From assembly GCA_015486445.1 (NCBI GenBank), contig WFRT01000138.1:1-12829 (forward strand): a stretch of DNA of 12,829 nucleotides, in the 5' to 3' direction. The notes below the pieces were generated by a model. The model saw only the letters and a program-made list of their open reading frames with translations. It was not told the DNA's origin and made no database searches. Made by a program: the position numbers and the translations under genes. Positions 5,602 to 12,114 of the stretch are shown piece by piece. How positions within the stretch are numbered: position 1 is the stretch's first letter; each line of letters begins with the position of its first letter. This DNA comes from Pseudomonadota bacterium (lineage in GTDB: Bacteria > Desulfobacterota > Anaeroferrophillalia > Anaeroferrophillales > Tharpellaceae).

Positions 5602-7041
5602 TTGAAGATTCGCGCCCGCATAACCCTCTGGATCACCCTGGCGGGGCTGCTCGTCGGTATGTTCTTTTCACTCGTGGTTTACTGGGAACTCCGGGAGCAG
5701 GCCTTCCGCACCCTCGACAACGAACTCAAAGCCACGATCCGCAATGTCTACCAGATTTTCCACTGGCGGGAACCGGCGCTGCCTCCTCCCTCGGACCCGG
5801 CGATCGAGATCTTTTTCGACAACCGGCGTTTCTGGATCAAGGTCTGGCGCCGGAACGAATTGATCTACACATCACGCCTGGCGGCCCGGGTTGAACTGCC
5901 GGCCACCGGGCCCATGAAAGAAACTATCAGTGCGGTAATACTGAAAAAACCGCCGGCCGCCGGTTCGGCCGGCAGTTCACGGCAGCCCGCTGCAACCGCT
6001 TTCCGAGTTCGCCGGGCCCGGATTCCGGCCGTCAACAATTCGCCGCCCTACCGGATCCAGGTCGCCCTGCCGATGGAAAAACTGGACGAGGAACTCAACG
6101 AGGTTCTGCTGGTCCTCGCCCTGGGGCTGCCCGGGGCCGCCCTGCTGCTGATCCTCTTGAGCTGGTTTCTGGCCGGGCGCATCCTCAAACCGGTCCAGGA
6201 GATCGCCACCCGGGCCCGGGAAATCGATGAAAAGGGGCTCTCCGACCGGCTTCCGGTAAGTCCCGGCCAGGATGAACTCCACGACCTGGCCACCGCCCTC
6301 AACCAGATGCTCGACCGCCTGCAATATTCATTTCGCCGACAACAGGAGTTCATTGCCGGAGCCGCCCATGAACTCAACACCCCGCTTACCAGCCTGAGGC
6401 TGTCGAGCGAACAGGCCCTGGCCGATCCCGGTCTTAATCCCCGGCTGCGGGCCCAACTGCTCCATCAGCAAGACACCCTGCTGCGAATGGGGCGACTGCT
6501 GCGCAGCCTGATGCTGCTCTCCGCCCTCGAACTTCAGCCCCGGGCCGACATCAAACCCCTGGATCTCAGCCGGCTGCTCAACTCGGTCCTCGAAGACCTC
6601 GCCCCGCTGGTGGAGCACAACCGGCTGAAAATAACTATTCGCCGGCCGCCGCGGGCGACAGTCTGCGGCGATCAGGAAAAACTGCGCCGGGTCCTTATAA
6701 ACCTGATTGAAAATGCAATTAAATACAGTGTCGAGGAAGGGGAAATCGAGCTGGAGTTGAGCGCGGAAAAGGATGGCGGGGTAACCCTTGAGGTTATCAA
6801 CCAGGTGCCGCGACCCCTGCCGCGGGAAGCCCTGGAACAGGTCTTCGATCAGTTCTTTAGGGTTGAAAAATCGCGCTCCCGGGAATTCGGCGGCTGCGGC
6901 CTGGGGCTGACCATCGTCAAGGAAATCGTCACCCTGCACCAGGGCGACATCCGCCTGGAAAACCGGCCCGGAAACCGGGTTGCGGCCATCCTGACCCTAC
7001 CCGGCAGCCTTTCCCGGAAACCGGCCGCTGGGGCCACATAA
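5602..7041 (+). CDS. HAMP-domain sensor histidine kinase (PmrB/QseC-like)
   Basis: The 479-residue inner-membrane sensor has TM1 at about 8-29, a periplasmic domain at 30-165, TM2 at about 167-192, HAMP to about 245, the H-box AAHELNTPLT with phosphoacceptor H256, the N-box NLIENAIKYS (N367, N371) and the G2 motif GGCGLGLTI (430-438). The usual DNGPGI-type G1 motif is degenerate (INQVPRPLP, 399-407), as in some QseC/CusS-like kinases. A Pro/Ala/Ser-rich stretch (about 116-133) interrupts the periplasmic domain. The start is TTG at 5602, one base past the regulator's stop, with AGGA eight bases upstream. No nearby ATG fits better. It is expected to phosphorylate the upstream regulator; the signal is unknown. 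Confidence 0.92.
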   Translation: MKIRARITLWITLAGLLVGMFFSLVVYWELREQAFRTLDNELKATIRNVYQIFHWREPALPPPSDPAIEIFFDNRRFWIKVWRRNELIYTSRLAARVELPATGPMKETISAVILKKPPAAGSAGSSRQPAATAFRVRRARIPAVNNSPPYRIQVALPMEKLDEELNEVLLVLALGLPGAALLLILLSWFLAGRILKPVQEIATRAREIDEKGLSDRLPVSPGQDELHDLATALNQMLDRLQYSFRRQQEFIAGAAHELNTPLTSLRLSSEQALADPGLNPRLRAQLLHQQDTLLRMGRLLRSLMLLSALELQPRADIKPLDLSRLLNSVLEDLAPLVEHNRLKITIRRPPRATVCGDQEKLRRVLINLIENAIKYSVEEGEIELELSAEKDGGVTLEVINQVPRPLPREALEQVFDQFFRVEKSRSREFGGCGLGLTIVKEIVTLHQGDIRLENRPGNRVAAILTLPGSLSRKPAAGAT

Positions 7042-7053
7042 GCGTTAAAAATG

Positions 7054-7291
7054 GTAACTATTCAGCTAAATTCTATCTACCCTCTTTCAGGAGGGGGCGG
7101 GGGTGGTTTTTCGGAGCGGTTTCGGAAAGATTTCGTCGTTTTTCCCAGCGAGCGGGAGCCCATAAGCATTGCAACTGTCTGAGCGTAAGCGAGTTTTGCA
7201 ATGCAGGCGAAGTGAGCGCGAGGAAAAACAGAAATCTTAACGCTTAGCGAAGAAAAGCCGCGCCCGACCCCGTATCCGGCTGAATAGTTAC
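7054..7291 (+). mobile_element. 238-bp MITE-like element with 13-bp terminal inverted repeats
   Basis: The left end GTAACTATTCAGC (7054-7066) is perfectly repeated in inverse orientation at the right end (7279-7291). The interior has no coding frame and is built of nested palindromes (see 7127-7238). A 36-bp copy of its right end recurs at 711-746, which shows that the sequence is repeated in this genome. Short length, terminal inverted repeats and lack of genes are the marks of a non-autonomous miniature element. Flanks are A-rich on both sides (TAAAAATG and TAAAAAAT), but I cannot define a clean target duplication. It lies between convergent genes: 12 bp after the kinase stop, and its final base is the last base of the dgkA stop codon. 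Confidence 0.75.
7127..7238. repeat. Nested imperfect palindrome in the element core
   Basis: Three stems share one axis. AAGATTTC (7127-7134) pairs with GAAATCTT (7231-7238). TTTTTCC (7139-7145) pairs with GGAAAAA (7222-7228). The core GCATTGCAA (7166-7174) pairs with TTGCAATGC (7196-7204). Unpaired stretches carry GAGCG three times, all on the same strand. The whole could form a DNA cruciform, or an RNA hairpin of about 112 nt if read through from either flanking gene. Confidence 0.75.
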
Positions 7292-7683
7292 TAAAAAATC
7301 AACATTATCCAGACCAGGGCGGCCAGGGCCGAGGCCAGCATCACGGTTGCCGAAGCGATATCCTTGGCCCGGCCGGAGAGTTCATGGTGTTCGGACCCGA
7401 TACGGTCGACCACGGCTTCGATCGCCGAATTAAAAAGTTCGCAAATCATGACCAGGACCCAGGAGCCCACCAGCAGACTTTTTTCCACCCCGCCCTCGCC
7501 CAGCCAGAGCCCCAGAGGCAAGGCAAGGCAGCAAATGTAGACCTCGAGCCGAAAAGCCTGTTCGTTGTTAAAGGCGGCCTTGAGACCAACCAGGGAGTAG
7601 CCGGCGGCCCGCCGCAGACGCTCACAGCCGGCCTTGAAATCATTTAAGATCTTCTCTTTCTCCAGGTTTCGCCTAAAATCCAC
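7291..7683 (-). CDS. dgkA: Diacylglycerol kinase, DgkA family
   Basis: The 130-residue integral membrane kinase would phosphorylate diacylglycerol to phosphatidic acid with ATP in the inner membrane. The DgkA signature is nearly intact: CELFNSAIEAVVDRIGSE at 81-98, then HHELSGRAKDIASA. Glu82 and Glu89 match the catalytic and metal-binding glutamates of E. coli DgkA. Three hydrophobic segments follow the family pattern. Start: GTG at 7683 with AAGGAG six bases upstream; a TTG two codons earlier (7689) directly abuts that site and is unlikely. The reading frame ends exactly where the MITE-like element begins, a few residues shorter than E. coli DgkA. It is last in a run after the phosphoglycerol transferase gene, whose diacylglycerol by-product it would recycle. 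Confidence 0.95.
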   Translation of the reverse strand: MDFRRNLEKEKILNDFKAGCERLRRAAGYSLVGLKAAFNNEQAFRLEVYICCLALPLGLWLGEGGVEKSLLVGSWVLVMICELFNSAIEAVVDRIGSEHHELSGRAKDIASATVMLASALAALVWIMLIF

Positions 7684-7723
7684 ACACAACTCCTTTTTCC
7701 AAAAAATTTCCCCGCCCGGCCAT

Positions 7724-7748
7724 AAAAAACCGGGTTAAAGGCCGGTTT
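7724..7748 (-). terminator. Possible weak terminator at the end of the transferase gene
   Basis: On the minus strand the transferase stop codon lies in the loop of a hairpin with arms AAACCGG and CCGGTTT, which ends in a run of six T. The stem is only seven base pairs, three of them A-T, so termination would be partial. It would lower dgkA expression relative to the upstream genes. Confidence 0.4.
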
Positions 7749-9729
7749 CACCATTGACCAGGGCGGCCATCGCCGTCTGAATATAGGCCACCAGCCGGGC
7801 CTCCATGGCCCGGGCCAGTTCCCGGTCAGGATTCAACTCGGCCCCGGCCCGGGCATTGAGACGGTAGTCGTAAAGCCGGCCGCACTCACCCGCGTCAGGC
7901 TTGGCGTAGAGCCTTTCGCCCTCGATCAGGGCGGTCATGGTGTCGCTGCTCGAAGGCTTGATGACGGCAAACCCGGGATCTTCAGGGACCAGGTTGAGCA
8001 GGTTCCGGCCCCAGCACTGGTGGGTAAAAGGCCGGCCCATGAGCCCCAGAACGGTGGGCACCACGTCAACCTGGCTGCCAACGACCGAACACCGGGCCCC
8101 ATAGTGCTCCTGAAGTCCACCGCCAAGCAGCAGCAGGGGAATGTGAAAACGCAAAAGCTCGATGTCGGTAATCTGTTCGGGCACGCAGAAACCGTGGTCT
8201 CCAACCAGGACAAAGAGGGTATCGGCATAACTGCGAAGTTTTTTCGCCTCGACAAAAAAGCGCCCCAGGGCCCAGTCGGCATAGCGCATGGCCGTCAGGT
8301 GACCGTCAAGAGCACCGTACCCCTCGACCCGGGGTATCGGCAGAGGCTCGGGAATCGTAAAAGGCAGATGATTGGAAAGGGTCTGGAGAACCGCCAGAAA
8401 GGGCTTGTCGGGATCGAGCCGGGCCAGCTCTTCGAGCGCCCGGTCGAACATGTCCTGGTCCGACACGCCCCAGGTCGGATCGCTGAACCGGGGATTTTCG
8501 AAATCGAAGCGGCCGATGAAACGGGTCATCCCCTGGTTGCGGAAAAAACCTTCCTGGTTGTCCCAAGCGAAATCTCCGTTGTACAGGTAAACATCCTGGA
8601 AAATCCCCGGCCCGAGAAGATTGATCAGGCCGGAAAACGGGGCCGCCCCCTGGGGCTGCTGCATCAGGGTCTCGTAACCGGGCAGGTTGGGAAACGCGGC
8701 CAGGGTGGCAAACAGGCCCTGGTGGGTATGGGTGCCGTTGGAAAAAAAGTGATCGAAAAGCACCCCTTCCCGGGCCAGGCGGTCAAATTCCGGACTGATA
8801 CCGCCGCCGTCACCCAGGACCCCCAGATGGTGGGCCGAGAAGCTCTCCATGACGATTACCACGACGTTCCTGAAACCGCGGCCGCGGCCAGGCTGGGGAT
8901 GGTGACAACGCAGAATCGGTTTGCCAGTCGCAATCCGGGGCTCGTCACCGGGTTGAAAAAGCATTTTTCGGACCGTGGCCAGGGCATTTTCCGGATTTTG
9001 TGCCTTGAGCCATTTTCGCCGGTCCTTGCGCTTGCCGACATCGAGCAGGGCCTTGACCAGGGTGTAGATCCCGTTCAAGGCCAGGTGGTTGGCAAACAGG
9101 TGCCGGGAGTGATAGGCATCCCCCCAGCGCAGGGGCGGACCGGAACGCAGGGTGCCGCGGCAGGCGATCGCGTGCCCCGCCAGCACCGGGATAAAAACCA
9201 GCAGGCGCAGGCCCCAACTGTCAGCCGCGGCCGGAGGGGGGGTGGTGAGATCGGCAAGCCCGTGCACGGCGGCCACCAAGAAAAAGGTGAGCAGCCCCCA
9301 GAGAGCCAGGTAAGAAAGTACCGGGCAGCCGTGCCAGATCATGCTGGTCACGGTTTTCGGGTCCTCCTTGATATAGTCGAATACCAGGCTGTTGAGACGG
9401 GCGTGAAACTGCTTGTAGAATTCAAGCTCGACGACCCCGAGCAGCAGTGCCGCCCCCCCGAGGACCATAACCCAGCCCGCGATAAAACCCCGCATCCGGG
9501 CCAGGCCGGGAAAGAGCTCTAAGATTATCGGCACCAGCATCACCGCCCCGACAATGATCATGTCAAAACGCCAGCCGATGAAAAAGGATTTCAGCAGCTC
9601 CGGCGCGGCAATCGGGGCGGTCAGCTCCCGGTTGCAAAGCAGCAGCAGCAGGCGCAGAACGGCAAAGGCCAGGGCAAGGATCAAACTCAGGCCGAGGACA
9701 AACTTGAGATCGGCAAAAACCAACGGCAT
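7735..9729 (-). CDS. LTA-synthase/MdoB-like phosphoglycerol transferase (sulfatase fold)
   Basis: This 664-residue inner-membrane protein has an N-terminal membrane domain (hydrophobic segments near 8-32, 56-75, 82-102, 136-157 and 174-190) and a C-terminal alkaline-phosphatase/sulfatase-fold domain from about 285. Active-site features are visible: metal-ligand E295 (VVIVMESFSAHH), nucleophile Thr at 333 or 335 (SNGTHTHQG), H453 (SNHLPF), D423 in WGVSDQDMF, and D510/H511 (VGDHGF). The family transfers phosphoglycerol from phosphatidylglycerol to a periplasmic acceptor and leaves diacylglycerol. The acceptor here could be an osmoregulated periplasmic glucan, as for MdoB, or another surface glycan. 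A phosphoethanolamine donor is less likely but not excluded. AGGAAGG precedes the ATG at 9729. The downstream dgkA fits the released lipid. Confidence 0.88.
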   Translation of the reverse strand: MPLVFADLKFVLGLSLILALAFAVLRLLLLLCNRELTAPIAAPELLKSFFIGWRFDMIIVGAVMLVPIILELFPGLARMRGFIAGWVMVLGGAALLLGVVELEFYKQFHARLNSLVFDYIKEDPKTVTSMIWHGCPVLSYLALWGLLTFFLVAAVHGLADLTTPPPAAADSWGLRLLVFIPVLAGHAIACRGTLRSGPPLRWGDAYHSRHLFANHLALNGIYTLVKALLDVGKRKDRRKWLKAQNPENALATVRKMLFQPGDEPRIATGKPILRCHHPQPGRGRGFRNVVVIVMESFSAHHLGVLGDGGGISPEFDRLAREGVLFDHFFSNGTHTHQGLFATLAAFPNLPGYETLMQQPQGAAPFSGLINLLGPGIFQDVYLYNGDFAWDNQEGFFRNQGMTRFIGRFDFENPRFSDPTWGVSDQDMFDRALEELARLDPDKPFLAVLQTLSNHLPFTIPEPLPIPRVEGYGALDGHLTAMRYADWALGRFFVEAKKLRSYADTLFVLVGDHGFCVPEQITDIELLRFHIPLLLLGGGLQEHYGARCSVVGSQVDVVPTVLGLMGRPFTHQCWGRNLLNLVPEDPGFAVIKPSSSDTMTALIEGERLYAKPDAGECGRLYDYRLNARAGAELNPDRELARAMEARLVAYIQTAMAALVNGETGL

Positions 9730-9793
9730 CAGCCTTCCTGAAAAACCCGCGGTTGTCCCTTCCGTGACCCGGCACCGGCGGGATGCAGCGCCA

Positions 9794-10453
9794 TTAGAGC
9801 TGGAAACTGTCGAGTTGGCCCCGGCGGCCGATCACCACCAGGATATCGCCGGCTTCCAGGGGCTGGTCGGGACTGGGAATGAAACTGTGGCGGCCGCCGC
9901 CGGCCGGCCGCACGGCGATCACCTGGATCCGGTACCGGTTGGTCAGGTCGAGCTGGCGCAGGGTTTTGCCGGCCTCCTGCTCGATGGTCAGTTCATGGAT
10001 GATCAGGTCCTCGTCAAAAGGCAGGTAGTCGACAAAACCGGGATGGGTAAGCCGGTCGGCCAGTTGGCGGGCCGCCAACTCCTCGGGAATCACGACCCGG
10101 TCAACCCCGATTTTCTCCAACAGCTTGCGATGATCGGCGTTGCCGGCCTTGACCCAGACATTGGGAACCCCGAGCTCTTTGAGAAACATCGAGATCATGG
10201 CGCTGGCCGAGATCGAATCACCGATGCTGACGAAGACATACTCGAATTCCCCGATCCCGGTCTGCTCAAGCACGTCCTTTTCCCGGGCGTCGGCCAGGAA
10301 GACCTGGGTCAGGATGGCCTGGGCCTGCTTGATATGGGTGGGGTCGTTGTCGAGCCCCAGAACCTCGTGCCCGAGCCCGATCAGGCGCTCAGCCAGGCAC
10401 AAACCGAATTTTCCGAGCCCGATCACCCCGATCTGCAACTTTTTCTTAACCAT
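9794..10453 (-). CDS. ktrA: KtrA/TrkA-type potassium channel regulatory subunit
   Basis: The 219-residue cytoplasmic protein has one RCK module: a Rossmann nucleotide-binding domain with GLGKFG at 12-17 and an acidic D35 at the end of strand 2 (VLGLDNDP), then a TrkA-C domain at about 140-217. A single module is the KtrA form; E. coli TrkA has two. It would form an octameric ring on the membrane subunit and gate potassium uptake in response to bound nucleotide. It starts 25 bp after the ktrB stop, with AGGGGA about 11 bases before the ATG. The TrkA-C domain may bind a further ligand, but this cannot be read from the sequence. The transferase gene follows after 64 bp on the same strand. Confidence 0.93.
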   Translation of the reverse strand: MVKKKLQIGVIGLGKFGLCLAERLIGLGHEVLGLDNDPTHIKQAQAILTQVFLADAREKDVLEQTGIGEFEYVFVSIGDSISASAMISMFLKELGVPNVWVKAGNADHRKLLEKIGVDRVVIPEELAARQLADRLTHPGFVDYLPFDEDLIIHELTIEQEAGKTLRQLDLTNRYRIQVIAVRPAGGGRHSFIPSPDQPLEAGDILVVIGRRGQLDSFQL

Positions 10454-10478
10454 GACTTCAGATCCCCTGCAATTTGAT

Positions 10479-11936
10479 TCAGCCCACCAGAAGGCGCTCT
10501 TCCGGCCAGCGGAAAAGCTCCCGGCGCTGGTAACTCTGGACCGCGGCGATCAGCACGATCGGTCCCAGTCGTCCGGTAAACATCAACAGCACAACGATCA
10601 GCTTGCCCAGGGTGCTGAGGGTGGTGGTCAGCCCCAGGCTCAGACCCACGGTTCCGTATGCCGAAACCGTTTCGAACAGGATCTTGAGTTCGAGATCGCG
10701 GCTCATCGGGTGCGGCACCAGCCCCCCCTCGGTAATATTCAGAATAAAGGCCGAGGACAGGATGATGACGACCGAGACAAACAGCAGGACCAGGGCTTCA
10801 TGCACGACCTTTTCCTCGACCGCGAAACGGCCGATGACGGCCTGGCTCCGGCCGCGGATCTGAGCCGTTAAAAAAGCGATCAGCACCCTGAAAGTCCCGA
10901 CTTTGAGACCTCCGGCACAAGAGCCGGAACCGCCCCCGACAAACATCAAAAACATCATCAGGTAGAGCGAGGCGTTGGTCATCATCCGCAAATCGACGGT
11001 ATTGAAACCGGCCGTCCGGCAGGTTACCGACTGAAAAAAACCGGCCAGCAGGGTAAACCCCGGCCCGCCTCCGGTCCGGGTGGCGTAGGACTCGCAAAGA
11101 TAGATTCCGAGCCCCCCGGTAACGATCAGAAAAAAAGTTGTAATAATGATGATTTTACTGTACCAGCTGAGACGATGGGGGGGCACCGTGGAGATCACCG
11201 ACCGGTGTCGCCGGGGTCGGCGCAGGTGGTTCAGGTAGCGCAGGTAGCGCAGGTAGCGGAAATGCCTGAAATAGCGAAAGTTCCAGACCTTCTGCAGGAG
11301 GCTGGCGGCCCGGCCGCTAAGTTCCACGACCACCGCGAACCCGAGCCCCCCGGTGACGATCAGGATCATCACCACCAGGTTTACGCCCCAGTTTCCGCGC
11401 CAGGCCATCAGGTTGTCGCTGTAGAGCGAGAAGCCGGCGTTGCAGAAAGCGGAAACCGAATGGAAAAGCGCCGAGAACGGCGAGATATCGCCTTTTCCTG
11501 AGAGGTAAAGAAATACCGCGCCGCAGGACTCGATGATAATGGTCCAGGTGACAATCCGCACCAGGAGGACCCCAAACGGCTGGCTGCGGTCATGCTGCAG
11601 TCCCTGACCGATCACGAAACGGTCGTTCAAGGCCACTTTCTGGCGGATCAGGTAGTAGATCAGGGCCGTATAGGTCATGATTCCGAGCCCCCCCGCCTGA
11701 ATCAGCAGGGCGACCACGGACTGGCCGAAAAGGGAATAGGTCGTACCGGTGTCGACCGTGGTCAGGCCGGTAACACAAATGGCCGAGGTCGCGGTAAACA
11801 GGGCGTCGATCCAGGACAGGCCGCTTTCGACCTGGGCCAGCCGGGTGTGAAGCAGCACCGTGCCGCAGGCAATGGCCCCGGCAAAGAGAATTATCGGCAG
11901 GGTGATCGGGGTCACCCGGAAAGATATTTTACGCAT
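10479..11936 (-). CDS. ktrB: KtrB/TrkH-type potassium transporter membrane subunit
   Basis: The 485-residue membrane protein has the four pore repeats of the superfamily. Filter loops are VTGL (55-58), NAGF (166-169), RTAGF (307-311) and GTVGLS (428-433), with a glycine-rich intramembrane gate at 333-344 (VGGGSGSCAGGL). The C-terminus ends RWPEERLLVG, as in KtrB. It imports potassium, probably with sodium, under control of KtrA encoded next. A cytoplasmic loop at 219-240 carries a run of RYL/FRY triplets not usual for the family (see the repeat at 11232-11258). The ATG at 11936 has no clear ribosome site, but it gives the right N-terminal length before the first pore helix. It heads a four-gene run. 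Confidence 0.94.
   Translation of the reverse strand: MRKISFRVTPITLPIILFAGAIACGTVLLHTRLAQVESGLSWIDALFTATSAICVTGLTTVDTGTTYSLFGQSVVALLIQAGGLGIMTYTALIYYLIRQKVALNDRFVIGQGLQHDRSQPFGVLLVRIVTWTIIIESCGAVFLYLSGKGDISPFSALFHSVSAFCNAGFSLYSDNLMAWRGNWGVNLVVMILIVTGGLGFAVVVELSGRAASLLQKVWNFRYFRHFRYLRYLRYLNHLRRPRRHRSVISTVPPHRLSWYSKIIIITTFFLIVTGGLGIYLCESYATRTGGGPGFTLLAGFFQSVTCRTAGFNTVDLRMMTNASLYLMMFLMFVGGGSGSCAGGLKVGTFRVLIAFLTAQIRGRSQAVIGRFAVEEKVVHEALVLLFVSVVIILSSAFILNITEGGLVPHPMSRDLELKILFETVSAYGTVGLSLGLTTTLSTLGKLIVVLLMFTGRLGPIVLIAAVQSYQRRELFRWPEERLLVG
11232..11258 (-). repeat. Three perfect 9-bp tandem repeats inside ktrB
   Basis: CAGGTAGCG is repeated three times without interruption and encodes Arg-Tyr-Leu three times on the minus strand. 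Degenerate copies flank it, so residues 219-240 read NFRYFRHFRYLRYLRYLNHLRR. The unit is in frame (nine bases), so gain or loss of copies would keep the protein intact. Confidence 0.9.
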
Positions 11937-11962
11937 AATAAATTAGGGTTTTATCTGCGGGA

Positions 11963-12004
11963 AGTATAAGGATGTACCCTAGAGCTATCATCGCCGTTTG
12001 TCAA
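11963..12004 (-). promoter_or_regulatory. Predicted promoter(s) for the ktrB operon
   Basis: Two overlapping options exist on the minus strand. One is a perfect TTGACA (11999-12004), 17 bp, then TAGGGT (11976-11981). The other is ATGATA (11986-11991), 17 bp, then TATACT (11963-11968). The first has the better -35, the second the better -10. Either would start transcription 20-35 bp before the ktrB ATG. Confidence 0.5.
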
Positions 12005-12019
12005 GTTTTGTCGGCCGCG

Positions 12020-12031
12020 CGGGAATTCCCG
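12020..12031. promoter_or_regulatory. Perfect 12-bp palindrome in the ktrB/kinase divergent region
   Basis: CGGGAATTCCCG lies just upstream of the predicted ktrB -35 box and about 85 bp before the divergent kinase gene. The symmetry and place suggest an operator, but nothing identifies the binding protein. Confidence 0.35.
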
Positions 12032-12067
12032 TCAACCCTGTTTCGCCGTCGTCCGGCCTGCCGGAGG

Positions 12068-12082
12068 GCTGCCGTCGGCAGC
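12068..12082. repeat. GC-rich hairpin in the kinase leader
   Basis: GCTGCCG-T-CGGCAGC is a perfect 7+1+7 inverted repeat, followed by a second GC palindrome (GCGCCGGCGC, 12081-12090). They lie 20-30 bp before the ribosome site of the kinase gene and could form structure in its leader. No riboswitch class is recognised. Confidence 0.4.
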
Positions 12083-12114
12083 GCCGGCGCCGGGCGCATT
12101 TTCAGGAGAGATAT

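Noticed and set aside
7054..7291. Retron, CRISPR or diversity-generating element
   Set aside because: There is no reverse transcriptase, no regularly spaced repeats and no template/variable repeat pair. The terminal inverted repeats fit a miniature transposable element better.
8020..9522. Plus-strand open frame of 500 codons
   Set aside because: It lies opposite the phosphoglycerol transferase gene, which has clear membrane segments and active-site motifs. The antisense frame has none.
12032..12114. Riboswitch before the kinase gene
   Set aside because: Only GC-rich hairpins are visible, with no conserved core of a class that I can recognise.
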